From assembly GCA_030407505.1 (NCBI GenBank), contig JASDDH010000006.1:62001-126000 (forward strand): 64,000 nt of DNA. The letters are read 5' to 3'. Source of the stretch: Planococcus sp. APC 4015. Its GTDB lineage: Bacteria > Actinomycetota > Actinomycetes > Actinomycetales > Microbacteriaceae. Below are positions 50,657 to 60,152 of the stretch, piece after piece. The position numbers were made by a program, and so were the translations under genes. Each line of letters starts with the position of its first letter. Within the stretch, counting starts at the first letter, position 1. Below the pieces are notes generated by a model. It searched no databases and was not told where the DNA came from. It saw nothing but the letters and a program-made list of their open reading frames with translations.

Positions 50657-50862
50657 GGCGGAGCTGACGATCCTCTGGTCTGTGGGCGCCGACGAGCGGC
50701 GCGTGGCGTCCTCGGGTGAACGCAAAGCCCCGAGTCTGCCTCACTGCGCCTGGACGAATCGTCGACGGTTGCTGGGTGAATCGTCTGAGCGGCGAATCGG
50801 CCGGAGCATCGCGGAGGCGGGGATTCGGGAAGCCTGCGCGGCCTCCCGCTGTTGGCCCCGCC

Positions 50863-51138
50863 GTGAGTGAGATCTCGTTCGAGCTGTACTCGACGTCGTT
50901 CTGCGGCGCGTGCCGTCAGACCCGCGCCGTCCTCGACCGTGCCACGCGGCTGCTTCCCGCCGTCACCGTGAGCGAGCACGATGTGGCGTTCGAGCCGGCG
51001 CTGGCCGAGTCACACGACATCACCGCCACGCCGACCGTGATCGTCCGCGGAGCCGACGGCACCGAGCTCTCTCGGGCGAGCGGTGTGCCGACGATCGATC
51101 ACATCCTGGTCGCCGCGGCGCGTGCCCTCGGCCGGTAG
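50863..51138 (+). CDS. Thioredoxin-family protein, 91 aa
   Basis: The redox motif F-C-G-A-C-R (about 13-18) and the cis-proline segment T-A-T-P-T-V-I-V (about 54-61) are intact. It is a little shorter than classical thioredoxin (about 105 residues), lacking the first strand. The GTG at 50863 is the nearest start before the motif. It has no close partner and is convergent with pgi, separated by about 150 bases that end in a short GCGGCTGCAGCCGC palindrome. Confidence 0.85.
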   Translation: MSEISFELYSTSFCGACRQTRAVLDRATRLLPAVTVSEHDVAFEPALAESHDITATPTVIVRGADGTELSRASGVPTIDHILVAAARALGR

Positions 51139-51286
51139 CCCGCCGAACCGCTCCGCGCTCGTCCTGAGCCCGCGACCGCCGCGCGGCGCACAAACCGCGC
51201 CGCGAAACCGCGCTCCCTCAACGCCCGCCCCTCCGAAACGGTGAACACGCGCGATCTCGCGCACTAGGGCGACGCGGCTGCAGCCG

Positions 51287-52972
51287 CTAGGACGCGGCGC
51301 GCTGGGATCGGTAGTACGCGAGAAGCGCCTGCGTCGAGGCATCCTGCGCATCGATCGCGGCCTCGTCGCCCTCGATGGCCGGCGCGATCTGCAGGGCCAG
51401 CTGCTTGCCGAGTTCGACACCCCACTGGTCGAACGAGTTGATGCCCCAGATCGTGCCCTGGGTGAACGTGATGTGCTCGTACAGCGCGACCAGCTGGCCC
51501 AGCACCGCGGGGGTGAGTGCCGGGGCGAAGATCGACGTCGTCGGGCGGTTGCCCGCGAACGTGCGCGCGGCGACCAGTGCCCCGGTCGTGCCTTCGGCCT
51601 CGACCTCGTCAGCGGTCTTGCCGAACGCGAGCGCCTTGGTCTGTGCGAGGAAGTTCGCCAGGAACAGGCCGTGCACATCGCGGCCGGCATCCTGAAGCGG
51701 GTAGGCGGGATTCGCGAACGCGATGAAGTCCGCGGGGATCAGGCGCGTGCCCTGATGGATCAGCTGGTAGAACGCGTGCTGCCCGTTGGTCCCCGGCTCG
51801 CCCCAGAACACCTCGCCGGTGTCGGTGGTGACGGGCGAGCCGTCCCACCGCACGGACTTGCCGTTGGACTCCATCGTCAGCTGCTGCAGGTAGGCGGCGA
51901 AGCGGTGCAGCTGCTGGGCGTAGGGCAGAACGGCGTGCGACTGCGCGCCGAGGAAGTTCGTGTACCAGACGTTCAGAAGTCCCATGAGGACCGGGACGTT
52001 CTGGTCCAGCGGCGTGGACCCCACGTGCTCGTCGACCGTGTGGAAGCCGGCGAGCAGCTCACGGAACACGTCGGGACCGAGCGCGATCGCGAGCGACAGC
52101 CCGATCGCGGAGTCGACCGAGTAGCGCCCGCCCACCCAGTCCCAGAAGCCGAAGGTGTTGGCCGGGTCGATGCCGAAGGCGGCCACCTTGTCGAGGGCGG
52201 TCGACACCGCGACGAAATGGTGGGCGACCGCGTCGGTGCGGGATGCCTCGTCGTCGCCGATCGCGCCCGACTCGGCCAGCGCCGCCCAGAGCCAGTCGCG
52301 CGCGAGCCGAGCGTTGGTCAGGGTCTCGAGCGTCGTGAACGTCTTCGACGCGACGATGAACAGCGTCGTCTCGGGATCGAGTCCCGCGGTCTTCTGCGCG
52401 ATGTCGGTCGGGTCGATGTTGGAGACGAAGATCGCCTGGATGCCGGCGTCGGCATATGGCCGGAGCGCTTCGTAGATCATGACCGGGCCGAGGTCCGATC
52501 CGCCGATGCCGATGTTGACGACGTGGGTGACCTTCTTGCCGGTCACGCCGCGCCAGTCGCCGGAGCGCACCCGATCGGCGAAGGCCGAGACCTCGTCGAG
52601 CACGGCGTGGACGTCGGTGTCGACCTGCTGCCCGTCGACCTCGAGGCTCGGCGTGCTGCCGGCCGGGCGACGCAGAGCCGTGTGCAGAACAGCACGGTCC
52701 TCGCTGGTGTTGATGTGCTCTCCCCGCTGCATCGCGGCGTAGCGCTCGGCTACCCCCGTCTGCTCGGCGAGGCTGACGAGCGAGCGCAGGATGCCGTCGG
52801 TGACCAGGTTCTTCGACAGGTCGACGTGCAGGTCGCCCAGCGTGAAGGTCAGCCGCTCGACGCGATCGGGCTGGCCGGCGAACCAGCCGCGCAGATCGGG
52901 CGAGAACGAGTCGCGGGCAGAGGCGAGCTCGCTCCAGGCGGGCGTGGACGTGGGGTCGACAGGCGCAGTCAC
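51287..52972 (-). CDS. pgi: Glucose-6-phosphate isomerase
   Basis: Catalyses glucose-6-phosphate to fructose-6-phosphate conversion in glycolysis and gluconeogenesis. The family signatures are present: [17 protein letters not shown]-x-[13 protein letters not shown] and [11 protein letters not shown]. The length of 561 residues is normal. The start is the GTG at 52972 because a TACCGT -10-like box (52979-52984 on the minus strand) lies 6 bases ahead, which implies a leaderless message; there is no Shine-Dalgarno sequence. Confidence 0.97.
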   Translation of the reverse strand: MTAPVDPTSTPAWSELASARDSFSPDLRGWFAGQPDRVERLTFTLGDLHVDLSKNLVTDGILRSLVSLAEQTGVAERYAAMQRGEHINTSEDRAVLHTALRRPAGSTPSLEVDGQQVDTDVHAVLDEVSAFADRVRSGDWRGVTGKKVTHVVNIGIGGSDLGPVMIYEALRPYADAGIQAIFVSNIDPTDIAQKTAGLDPETTLFIVASKTFTTLETLTNARLARDWLWAALAESGAIGDDEASRTDAVAHHFVAVSTALDKVAAFGIDPANTFGFWDWVGGRYSVDSAIGLSLAIALGPDVFRELLAGFHTVDEHVGSTPLDQNVPVLMGLLNVWYTNFLGAQSHAVLPYAQQLHRFAAYLQQLTMESNGKSVRWDGSPVTTDTGEVFWGEPGTNGQHAFYQLIHQGTRLIPADFIAFANPAYPLQDAGRDVHGLFLANFLAQTKALAFGKTADEVEAEGTTGALVAARTFAGNRPTTSIFAPALTPAVLGQLVALYEHITFTQGTIWGINSFDQWGVELGKQLALQIAPAIEGDEAAIDAQDASTQALLAYYRSQRAAS

Positions 52973-52992
52973 GAGACCACGGTAGCGCCAGG

Positions 52993-53610
52993 TCAGCCTC
53001 GCGCGCCGAACGTCTCCGCCGAGGCGACCTGTTCGGCGACGCGCCGGAGGGCGAGCAGCAGGGGTTCGGCGAGCACCGAGCCGAGGACGACGTAGCGCAC
53101 GGCCGCCTCGGCGGAGTCGGTGGGCACCGCGGCGATCTCCGCGCGCCCGATGGCGCGCATCGCGTCGAGGTAGACCGGCATCACGTCGTCGGGTACCGAG
53201 AAGCCTGCGCGGTCGATCGCCTGGAGCGCCCGCGCGACCCCGGCGAGCGCGTTCTCGTCGCACCACCCCGGGCGCCAGCCGATCCGGGCGACGAGACGTT
53301 CGGCATCGCCGACGTCGACGTGGACGTCGTCGGCGCCGCGGGGCGTGACGGCGGCGTGGGCGGCGCCGAGCAGATCGTGCGGGCTCTCGGGAGGCGAGTC
53401 GAGGGCATCCAGCACCCGCCGGGTCTCGGCCACGCTCACACCCGATTCGATCAGCGCACGGATCACTCGCAGTCGGCGGGCGTGGGCATCGTCGTACACG
53501 GCCTGCGTCGGCGACGTGCGGGTTCCCTCGGGAAGCAGCCCCTCGCGCAGGTAGTACTTGATCGTCGGCACCGGGACACCGGTCTGCGTCGACAGTTCCG
53601 AGACTCGCAT
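52993..53610 (-). CDS. MerR-family transcriptional regulator, 205 aa
   Basis: The winged helix-turn-helix is at the N-terminus ([12 protein letters not shown], then [11 protein letters not shown]), followed by a helical ligand domain of about 130 residues. It is divergent from the DUF4188 gene with a palindromic operator and a clear TTGACA box in the 71-base gap, and probably controls that gene. The ATG at 53610 was chosen because it gives the canonical MerR start. Confidence 0.9.
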   Translation of the reverse strand: MRVSELSTQTGVPVPTIKYYLREGLLPEGTRTSPTQAVYDDAHARRLRVIRALIESGVSVAETRRVLDALDSPPESPHDLLGAAHAAVTPRGADDVHVDVGDAERLVARIGWRPGWCDENALAGVARALQAIDRAGFSVPDDVMPVYLDAMRAIGRAEIAAVPTDSAEAAVRYVVLGSVLAEPLLLALRRVAEQVASAETFGARG

Positions 53611-53620
53611 CGGCACCCCC

Positions 53621-53655
53621 TTGACATCGATAGTACCGCTATCCATTATGGATAG
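53621..53655 (+). promoter_or_regulatory. Promoter and palindromic MerR operator
   Basis: TTGACA at 53621-53626 is a perfect -35 box. CTATCCA-TTA-TGGATAG (53639-53655) is a 17-base palindrome covering the expected -10 region, as in MerR-type promoters where the regulator bends an over-long spacer. A further partial copy, CTATCC, lies at 53661. Confidence 0.6.
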
Positions 53656-53681
53656 CACCACTATCCAGCAGGGAGAACGCC

Positions 53682-54176
53682 ATGGCCAAGATCGTCGACG
53701 GACGGATGACACATCGCTACGACGGCGAACTCGTCGTCTTCCACATCGGCATGCAGATCAACCACTGGTGGCGCCCCGACCTGTGGTTGCCGGTGTTCAC
53801 GGCGATGCCGAGGATGCTGAAAGAGCTCAGCATCGAGCCGGATTCCGGCCTTCTGGGGTTCGAGCTGCTGATGGGACGCGGCGGGCCCTACGTCGTGCAG
53901 TACTGGTCGTCCATCGACAAGCTCTACGCGTATGCCTCGAACCCCTCGCAGGAGCACCGGCCCGCATGGTCACGCTTCAACAAACTCGCCCGCAAGGCGC
54001 CCGGAGCCGTGGGCATCTGGCACGAGACCTTCGCCGTCGAGCGGGCCGAGAGCATCTACGCGTCGACGAGGCCGATGGGCCTGCCGAAGGCGACCGAGCT
54101 CGTGCCCGTCGTCGGCCGGCACGACCGGGCGCAGGCGCGCTTCGCAGACGGGCGCACGGCCGCGAGGCACCCGTAG
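53682..54176 (+). CDS. DUF4188 family protein, 164 aa
   Basis: The N-terminal part (M-A-K-I-V-D-G-R-M-T-H-R-Y, then V-V-F-H-I-G-M-Q-I-N-H-W-W) and the G-F-E-L-L-M-G-R-G-G segment match DUF4188 proteins, soluble proteins related to monooxygenase-like folds and of unknown function. It is divergent from a MerR regulator and probably induced by it. A ribosome site (AGGGAGA) precedes the ATG. Confidence 0.85.
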   Translation: MAKIVDGRMTHRYDGELVVFHIGMQINHWWRPDLWLPVFTAMPRMLKELSIEPDSGLLGFELLMGRGGPYVVQYWSSIDKLYAYASNPSQEHRPAWSRFNKLARKAPGAVGIWHETFAVERAESIYASTRPMGLPKATELVPVVGRHDRAQARFADGRTAARHP

Positions 54177-54207
54177 GCTCGAAGTCTCCCCTGCGAAAGG
54201 ACCACCG

Positions 54208-55440
54208 GTGCCCAGCGAAGAGGTCGACGCCCTGACCGAAGCCGACCTGCGCGAGGCGGGAAGCCTCAAGTGGACCTTCTTCCCCGGCACGATCGGCGCT
54301 TTCGTCGCCGAGATGGACTTCGGCGTCGCCCCGGCCATCCGTGATGCGGTCGCCCGATCGCTCGACGCCGGTCTGACCGGATATCTGCCGAAGCACACGA
54401 CCGAGGCGATGGCGGCTGCGGCCGCGGCCTGGTACTCGGAGCATTACGGATGGAGCGTCCCGGCCGCCCGCATCCGCCCCATGCCCGACGTCATCACGGC
54501 GTTCGAGGCGACGATCGATCATTTCTCGGCTCCCGATTCGGCGGTGATCCTGCCCACGCCCGCCTACATGCCGTTCCTCACCGTTCCCGCCATGCACGGA
54601 CGCCGGGTCATCGAGGTGCCGAGCATCGAGGTGGACGGACGCTGGGTCATGGACCTCGACGGCGTAGCGCGCGCCTTCGACGACGGCGGCGGACTGCTCG
54701 TCGTCTGCAACCCCCACAATCCGCTCGGCACCGTGGCGACCCGCGACGAGCTTCTCGCCGTCTCCGAGCTCGTCGACGCGAAAGGCGGGCGTGTGTTCTC
54801 GGACGAGATCCACGCACCCCTCGTCTACGCGCCGGCGACCCACATCCCCTACGCGTCCGTATCCGATGCCGCGGCATCCCACACCGTGACGGCCACCTCT
54901 GCTTCGAAAGCATGGAATCTCGCGGGACTCAAGTGCGCGCAGATGATCCTGTCGAACGAGACGGATGCCGCCACCTGGGATCGGGTCGGCTGGTGGCCGT
55001 CGCACGGTACCTCGACCACCGGCGTCGTGGCCAACACCGCCGCGTACGAATCCGGCGGACCCTGGCTCGACGATGTGGTCGCCTACCTCGACGGAAACCG
55101 TCGCCGTCTGGCCGAACTCGTCGCCGAGCACCTGCCGCGCGCACGGATGACGCTGCCGGAGGGCACGTACATCGCTCTGATCGACCTGCGCGCCTACGGA
55201 CTCGAGGGGGATCTGAGCGCGTGGTTCCGCGCTGAAGCCGGAGTCGCACTGACGGACGGACTCGCGTGCGGCCAGGCCGGGGCCGGCCACGTCCGCATCG
55301 TGTTCGCGCTCCCGCGGCCGCTGCTCGAAGAAGCCGTCATCCGCATGGGCGCAGCACTGTCCACCGGCGGTGGACAGGATGGCCGCGCGACGTCAACCCC
55401 TCCGGGGATGTCGCCGGCGTCGGGTGGACTGGAGGCATGA
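54208..55440 (+). CDS. MalY/PatB-type PLP-dependent aminotransferase (cystathionine beta-lyase family), 410 aa
   Basis: A fold-type I PLP enzyme. N-P-H-N-P-L-G and the lysine motif S-A-S-K-A-W-N-L-A-G-L-K mark the MalY/PatB group, whose members act as carbon-sulfur lyases on cystathionine or related amino acids. The GTG at 54208 has AAAGG 7 bases upstream. Length is normal with about 20 extra Gly/Ser/Pro-rich residues at the C-terminus. The substrate is not fixed by sequence alone. Confidence 0.87.
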   Translation: MPSEEVDALTEADLREAGSLKWTFFPGTIGAFVAEMDFGVAPAIRDAVARSLDAGLTGYLPKHTTEAMAAAAAAWYSEHYGWSVPAARIRPMPDVITAFEATIDHFSAPDSAVILPTPAYMPFLTVPAMHGRRVIEVPSIEVDGRWVMDLDGVARAFDDGGGLLVVCNPHNPLGTVATRDELLAVSELVDAKGGRVFSDEIHAPLVYAPATHIPYASVSDAAASHTVTATSASKAWNLAGLKCAQMILSNETDAATWDRVGWWPSHGTSTTGVVANTAAYESGGPWLDDVVAYLDGNRRRLAELVAEHLPRARMTLPEGTYIALIDLRAYGLEGDLSAWFRAEAGVALTDGLACGQAGAGHVRIVFALPRPLLEEAVIRMGAALSTGGGQDGRATSTPPGMSPASGGLEA

Positions 55441-55504
55441 TCCACCCGATCCACTTCGTCTGCGACCAGCGGGTCGCGGCCGACGATCTCGGACGGCACC
55501 CCGC

Positions 55505-56326
55505 GTGAGGCGCCGAGATCACCGGGCCCTGCGCGCCCGGCCCTCGTCAACGGTGCAGAGACCCCTGACGGTCTCGGTCGTCATCCCCGTCAAGGACGAT
55601 GACTGCGAACTGGCGCGCTGCCTCGGGGCGATGTCGAGGCAGACCCGCCCCGCCGACGAGATCATCGTCGTCGACAACGGCTCGACGGATTCGTCCGCCG
55701 CGGTGGCCGCGGCGTTCGGCGTGCGGGTGGTCCGGTGCGAGACGCCCGGGATCCCGGCGGCCAGCGCGCGCGGATACGACAGCGCCCGCGGCGATGTCGT
55801 GCTGAGGCTGGATGCCGACTGCATCCCCGCCGACACGTGGGTGGAGGCGATTGCCGACGCGTTCGCCGCGAGACCCGACGTCGCGGTCTTCGCCGGCGGC
55901 GCGCGATTCATCGACGGGCCGGCACCCCTGCGCTCCGTACTCGCGCTGGTCTACTTGGGCGCGTACGTCGCGCTGCTCACTCCTACGCTGGGCCACCTCC
56001 CCCTCTTCGGCTCGAACCTCGGGTTCCGCCGAGCCGTCTGGCAGGCGGTCGGCGACCGCGTGCATCGCTGGCACGACGACATGCACGACGACCTCGACCT
56101 GGCGTTCCACATGGGCGAGCGACATCGCATCCGCTACCTCAGGAGTGCGCGGATGGGGATCTCGATGCGGCCGTTCTCCAGCGGCCGATCCTTCGCGACC
56201 CGCATCCGGTCGGGCGCGGTCACCGTCGTCGCGCACTGGCCAGAGGACTTCCCGCCGGTGCGCTGGGCTCGCCTCGTGATGCGGCGCACCGCGAGCGCGG
56301 ACGATCGCGCGGATGCCGCCGCATGA
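55505..56326 (+). CDS. Family 2 glycosyltransferase, 273 aa
   Basis: Core motifs are V-V-I-P-V-K-D, D-N-G-S-T-D, the metal-binding L-R-L-D-A-D-C and the later H-D-D-L-D-L-A-F-H-M (the acidic general-base region). A hydrophobic stretch near 165-190 may attach it to the membrane. The start is a GTG at 55505 that overlaps a preceding 23-codon frame of doubtful value. It forms an operon of three overlapping genes with the phosphatase and membrane protein that follow. The sugar and acceptor are unknown. Confidence 0.86.
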   Translation: MRRRDHRALRARPSSTVQRPLTVSVVIPVKDDDCELARCLGAMSRQTRPADEIIVVDNGSTDSSAAVAAAFGVRVVRCETPGIPAASARGYDSARGDVVLRLDADCIPADTWVEAIADAFAARPDVAVFAGGARFIDGPAPLRSVLALVYLGAYVALLTPTLGHLPLFGSNLGFRRAVWQAVGDRVHRWHDDMHDDLDLAFHMGERHRIRYLRSARMGISMRPFSSGRSFATRIRSGAVTVVAHWPEDFPPVRWARLVMRRTASADDRADAAA

Positions 56327-57141
56327 GAGGCGCGCTCCTGGGACCCGCGGCACCGCCCGACCTCCACGTCATGACCGTCAACGTGCGGCGGCGCCTCGAG
56401 CGACTGGCCCTGCGCCGCGCCGACCGCTGGTCCGAGCGGGCCCCGCGCCTGCACGCTCTGCTGGCCTCCGAGCGACCGACGATCGTGGGCGCCCAGGAGG
56501 CGCTTCCCGAGCAGACCGAGGTCATCGCCGACGCGCTCGGATCGTCGCACCGCTTCATCGGCCGAGGGCGCCGCGCCGATGGAGGCGGCGAGAGCTGTCC
56601 GCTCTTCTACGACACGACGCGGCTCGATCTACTCGAGTGGGAGCAGACGGCGCTGTCGGATCGACCGGACGTCGCCGGATCGCGGACGTGGGGCAACCCC
56701 CTTCCGCGTGTGCTCGTGCGGGCGCGGTTCCGGGATCGCCTGACCGACGCACAGCTCGTGGTCTTCAACACCCACCTCGACCCCTTCTCCGCCCGCTCCC
56801 GTCTGCGGTCGGCCGACAGCATCCGTCGCATGATCGCCGGCCTCCCTGTCGCGACCGTCCTCATCGGCGATCTCAATGCCGCCGGCGATTCGCCCGCCGT
56901 GCGTGCGCTGTGCGAAGACGGGAACCTGCGCGATGCCTGGGCGGCGGCGCAGACGCGTGCGACCCCCGAGTGGGCGACGTTCGGGAACTACCGCCCGCCG
57001 CGGCTCGGCGAGCGCATCGACTGGATGCTCGTGTCGCCGGACGTCACGGTCACGCGCGCCGCGATCAACGCCCGTCGGTACCTCGGCGGCTGGCCGTCTG
57101 ACCATCTCGCGGTTCAGGCGACTCTGCGGGTGGCTCCGTGA
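56323..57141 (+). CDS. Endonuclease/exonuclease/phosphatase family protein, 272 aa
   Basis: The EEP fold is shown by M-T-V-N-V-R, G-A-Q-E-A, F-N-T-H-L-D-P, I-G-D-L-N-A and the closing S-D-H-L-A-V. These are the metal and catalytic residues of the family, which hydrolyses phosphodiesters in nucleic acids, lipids or sugar phosphates. The start overlaps the glycosyltransferase stop by 4 bases (ATGA) and the end overlaps the next gene. Confidence 0.88.
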   Translation: MRGALLGPAAPPDLHVMTVNVRRRLERLALRRADRWSERAPRLHALLASERPTIVGAQEALPEQTEVIADALGSSHRFIGRGRRADGGGESCPLFYDTTRLDLLEWEQTALSDRPDVAGSRTWGNPLPRVLVRARFRDRLTDAQLVVFNTHLDPFSARSRLRSADSIRRMIAGLPVATVLIGDLNAAGDSPAVRALCEDGNLRDAWAAAQTRATPEWATFGNYRPPRLGERIDWMLVSPDVTVTRAAINARRYLGGWPSDHLAVQATLRVAP

Positions 57142-57710
57142 TCGAGAACTTCCTTCGCCCGCCGGGCCATCCGGCGGAGTGGATCGCCGACGCCCTGCGG
57201 GTCGCGGGTGCACTGAGCGTCGCCGCCCTGTTCATCTGGTCGACCGTGACGGATGCCGGCATCCTCGCCCTCGCGTTGCCCGCGCTGCTCATCCCGCGGT
57301 TCATCGGAGCGCGGCCGGCGTTCGACATCTTCTTCGGCGTCGCCGTGCTGGTCGCGGCGTGGAGCAACGTGCTGGATCTCTACACGACCGTGCCCGGCTG
57401 GGACCTCATCGTGCACTTCGTGTGCACGGGCGCGATCGCCGCGATGACCTACCTGACGCTGGTCGGCTTCAACGTCGTCCCCTCACCGCAGGCGGCGGGG
57501 GCGCGCCGCCGCACGCCCGTCGTGATCGTGATCGCGGTGGGGCTCGCCGCGAGCGCGGTGTGGGAGATGGTGGAGTGGGCCGGTAAGACCTTCGTGACGT
57601 CTGAGATCTTCGTCACCTACGACGACACGATCGGCGACATGGTGGCGGGCGGACTCGGCGGCGTCGTCGCCGCGATCGTGGTGGCTCGGGTGCGACTGAT
57701 CCGCGACTGA
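57138..57710 (+). CDS. Polytopic membrane protein, DUF2238/YjdF-like, 190 aa
   Basis: About five hydrophobic helices. The conserved polar features W-E-M-V-E-W and Y-D-D-T-I-G-D-M-V-A-G-G-L-G resemble the YjdF/DUF2238 family, whose role is unknown. The GTG start overlaps the phosphatase stop by 4 bases, so all three genes in this unit are translationally coupled. Confidence 0.75.
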   Translation: MIENFLRPPGHPAEWIADALRVAGALSVAALFIWSTVTDAGILALALPALLIPRFIGARPAFDIFFGVAVLVAAWSNVLDLYTTVPGWDLIVHFVCTGAIAAMTYLTLVGFNVVPSPQAAGARRRTPVVIVIAVGLAASAVWEMVEWAGKTFVTSEIFVTYDDTIGDMVAGGLGGVVAAIVVARVRLIRD

Positions 57711-57754
57711 GACGTGCGCCGCTCCCCCGACATCCCTGTCTACGCTAGATCCTC

Positions 57755-58660
57755 GTGACCGTCTCCCCCCGCTCCCGCATCGGCATCGTCGTGACCGACG
57801 CGTACTCGGCCGAAGACCCCGACCACGACACCCCGTTGCTGCTCGCCGCCCTGCGCGAGCGGGCCGTCGACGCCGACGCCGTCGTGTGGCACGCGCACAC
57901 CGAGGATCTGGCCGACTACGACCTGCTGGTGATCCGGTCGCCGTGGGACTATCCCGAGCGACCCGCCGAGTTCCATGCCTGGCTCGATCGCGCCGAGGCG
58001 GCGACCCGGGTGCTCAACTCCCCCGCCACGGTGCGCTGGAACCTCGACAAGCAGTACCTGCGCGCGCTCGAAGACACCGGCATCCGCATCGTGCCGACGA
58101 CCTGGTGCCGCACGATCACCGAGGTGCACGAAGCCCTGTCGGCCCTCGGGCACCGCCGAATCGTCGTCAAGCCGGCCGTCTCGGCCGGTGCCCGCGACAC
58201 CGGGCTCTTCGACGCCGCCGACCCGCGCGCGGTCGCACTCGCCGACCGGATCGTGGCGGCGGGCGGCGTCGCGATGATCCAGCCCGAGATCCCCGAACTC
58301 AGCGAAGGCGCCGAGAAGGCCCTCTACGCGATCAACGGGCACCACACGCACACGATCGCCAAGGGAGCGCTCCTCGAGGTCGGCGGCGGCCTGATCGGCG
58401 GTGTGTACGTCGAGAATCCGCAGCTCGTCGACGCGACCGACGAGGAGCACGCCTTCGCCGAGGCGGTGCTGCGGGCCGTCACGGCGGTCACGGATGGAGC
58501 GATGCCGCTCTACGCACGGGTCGACGTCGTCGATTCGGCCGAGTTCGGAGTCGCGCTCCTCGAGGTCGAACTCGTCGAACCCGCACTCAACCTCCACATC
58601 GCCACGCACGCGACCGCCGTCGTGGCCGACGCGATCGTGGCGGAACTCGGACGCGGGTAG
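57755..58660 (+). CDS. ATP-grasp domain protein, 301 aa
   Basis: The ATP-grasp fold is shown by N-L-D-K-Q-Y-L, V-V-K-P-A-V-S-A-G-A-R-D, E-K-A-L-Y-A-I-N-G and the final metal-binding L-E-V-E-L-V-E-P. Members of this group join a carboxylate to an amine or thiol using ATP; the substrate is not evident. The GTG at 57755 lies 8 bases after TACGCT, a leaderless pattern. Confidence 0.86.
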   Translation: MTVSPRSRIGIVVTDAYSAEDPDHDTPLLLAALRERAVDADAVVWHAHTEDLADYDLLVIRSPWDYPERPAEFHAWLDRAEAATRVLNSPATVRWNLDKQYLRALEDTGIRIVPTTWCRTITEVHEALSALGHRRIVVKPAVSAGARDTGLFDAADPRAVALADRIVAAGGVAMIQPEIPELSEGAEKALYAINGHHTHTIAKGALLEVGGGLIGGVYVENPQLVDATDEEHAFAEAVLRAVTAVTDGAMPLYARVDVVDSAEFGVALLEVELVEPALNLHIATHATAVVADAIVAELGRG

Positions 58661-58783
58661 CGCGGCGGGTCCGGCAATACAACTCACGGCCCGTTTTCAG
58701 GTTCGAGGGACCACATTGAAGCGGGAATGCGTTGTGATCATCAGACGCCGCAGCCAGCGACGCCTCCCGAGGAGGAAGACCCC

Positions 58784-59245
58784 ATGAGCAACGAGTACGT
58801 CAAGACCCCCGAGGCGCTCAGCCGCCTCACCACGACCCAGCGCCGGGTCACGCAGGACGACGCCACCGAGCCGCCGTTCCGCAACGAGTACTGGGACACC
58901 CACGACGACGGCATCTACGTCGACGTCGTCTCGGGTCAGCCCCTGTTCTCGTCGCACGACAAGTTCGACAGCGGCACCGGCTGGCCGAGCTTCACCCGGC
59001 CGATCGATCCCGACGCGGTGACCACGAAGACCGACCGCACGCTGTGGATGAAGCGCACCGAGGCTCGCTCGACGGGCGCCGACAGCCACCTCGGCCATGT
59101 CTTCGACGACGGACCCCGGGAGGCCGGAGGACTGAGATACTGCATGAACTCGGCCGCACTGCGGTTCATCCCGGTCGCCGAGCTCGACGAGCAGGGCTAC
59201 GGCGCCTACCGCACACTCTTCACGAACGAGAAGGACGCATCATGA
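58784..59245 (+). CDS. msrB: Peptide-methionine (R)-S-oxide reductase MsrB
   Basis: Repairs oxidised methionine (R form). Signatures [20 protein letters not shown] and the catalytic cysteine in R-Y-C-M-N-S are present. The two CxxC pairs that bind zinc in many MsrB proteins are missing, so this is the non-zinc type. GGAGGAAG lies 8 bases before the ATG. It overlaps msrA by 4 bases, giving a complete msrBA operon. Confidence 0.96.
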   Translation: MSNEYVKTPEALSRLTTTQRRVTQDDATEPPFRNEYWDTHDDGIYVDVVSGQPLFSSHDKFDSGTGWPSFTRPIDPDAVTTKTDRTLWMKRTEARSTGADSHLGHVFDDGPREAGGLRYCMNSAALRFIPVAELDEQGYGAYRTLFTNEKDAS

Positions 59246-59784
59246 CCGACAACGGAACCATCACCCAGTCCGCCGGCACCGAGACCGCCGTCCTCGCGGG
59301 CGGCTGCTTCTGGGGCATGGAGGACCTGATCCGCCGCCAGCCCGGAGTGCTCGACACGCGCGTCGGCTACACCGGCGGCAAGAACGACCACGCGACCTAC
59401 AACTTCCACCCCGGCCACGCCGAGGCGGTCGAGATCGTGTTCGACCCGACCCAGACGTCGTACCGCGACATCCTGTCGTTCTTCTTCCAGATCCACGACC
59501 CGTCGACCCTCAACCGTCAGGGCAACGACGTCGGCACGAGCTACCGTTCGGCGATCTTCCCGCTCTCACCCGAGCAGGAGAAAACGGCCCGCGAGACGAT
59601 CGCCGACGTCGACGCCTCGGGACTGTGGCCGGCCAAGGCCGTCACGACGATCGAGCCCGTCGGCCCGTTCTGGGAGGCCGAGCCCGAGCACCAGGACTAC
59701 CTGATCCGCTACCCGAACGGCTACACGTGCCACTTCCCGCGCGCGGGATGGGTGCTCCCCCAGCGCGCTGACGCGAACGCGTAA
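59242..59784 (+). CDS. msrA: Peptide-methionine (S)-S-oxide reductase MsrA
   Basis: Repairs oxidised methionine (S form). The catalytic G-G-C-F-W-G-M-E is at about 20-27, and G-Y-T-G-G, G-H-A-E-A-V and Y-R-S-A-I-F follow in the normal order. The 180-residue length is typical. It overlaps msrB (ATGA) and is followed by a strong inverted repeat. Confidence 0.97.
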   Translation: MTDNGTITQSAGTETAVLAGGCFWGMEDLIRRQPGVLDTRVGYTGGKNDHATYNFHPGHAEAVEIVFDPTQTSYRDILSFFFQIHDPSTLNRQGNDVGTSYRSAIFPLSPEQEKTARETIADVDASGLWPAKAVTTIEPVGPFWEAEPEHQDYLIRYPNGYTCHFPRAGWVLPQRADANA

Positions 59785-59797
59785 GAACGCAGCAGAA

Positions 59798-59831
59798 ACG
59801 GATGCCGCGGCCCCCGGGTCGCGGCATCCGT
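59798..59831 (+). terminator. Inverted repeat after msrBA
   Basis: ACGGATGCCGCG (59798-59809) pairs perfectly with CGCGGCATCCGT (59820-59831) over a 10-base loop. Position just after the msrA stop suggests a terminator, though no U tract follows. Confidence 0.6.
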
Positions 59832-59939
59832 CGTCTGTACGGTTCGTGTACCGAGCCGCCGGGGCGGACGCAACCCCCGTGCCGTGCAGCGCAGCCGCCC
59901 GTACCCTCGTCGCACACCCGTGAACGAGGAGACGACGAC

Positions 59940-60152
59940 ATGGCACGAGGACTGCGCAAGGGCGACCGCGTCAGCTGGAACACCCCGCAGGGTCGCACGC
60001 AGGGAACGATCGTGGAGCGCAAGACGAGCGACTTCCAGCTCGCGGGGCAGAAGTTCACCGCGTCCGACGATGAACCGGCCTTCGTGGTGGAGTCCGAGAA
60101 GAGCGGCGACCGCGCAGCCCACAAAGGATCGGCGCTCAGCCTGCTCGACTAG
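59940..60152 (+). CDS. DUF2945 (HVA1-type) small protein, 70 aa
   Basis: The pattern K-G-D-R-V-S-W-N, Q-G-T-I-V-E-R and the final H-K-G-S-A-L is that of DUF2945, a small hypervirulence-associated/TUDOR-like beta protein of unknown function. It has GAGGAGAC ahead of its ATG. Its TAG shares the CTAG with the stop of the opposite-strand kinase gene. Confidence 0.88.
   Translation: MARGLRKGDRVSWNTPQGRTQGTIVERKTSDFQLAGQKFTASDDEPAFVVESEKSGDRAAHKGSALSLLD

Noticed and set aside
51274..51287. GCGGCTGCAGCCGC palindrome as a terminator
   Set aside because: The stem has only five pairs around a four-base loop with no U tract; too weak to annotate separately.
55437..55508. 23-codon frame before the glycosyltransferase
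   Set aside because: It overlaps both neighbours but has no ribosome site of its own and no recognisable features; probably not a gene.
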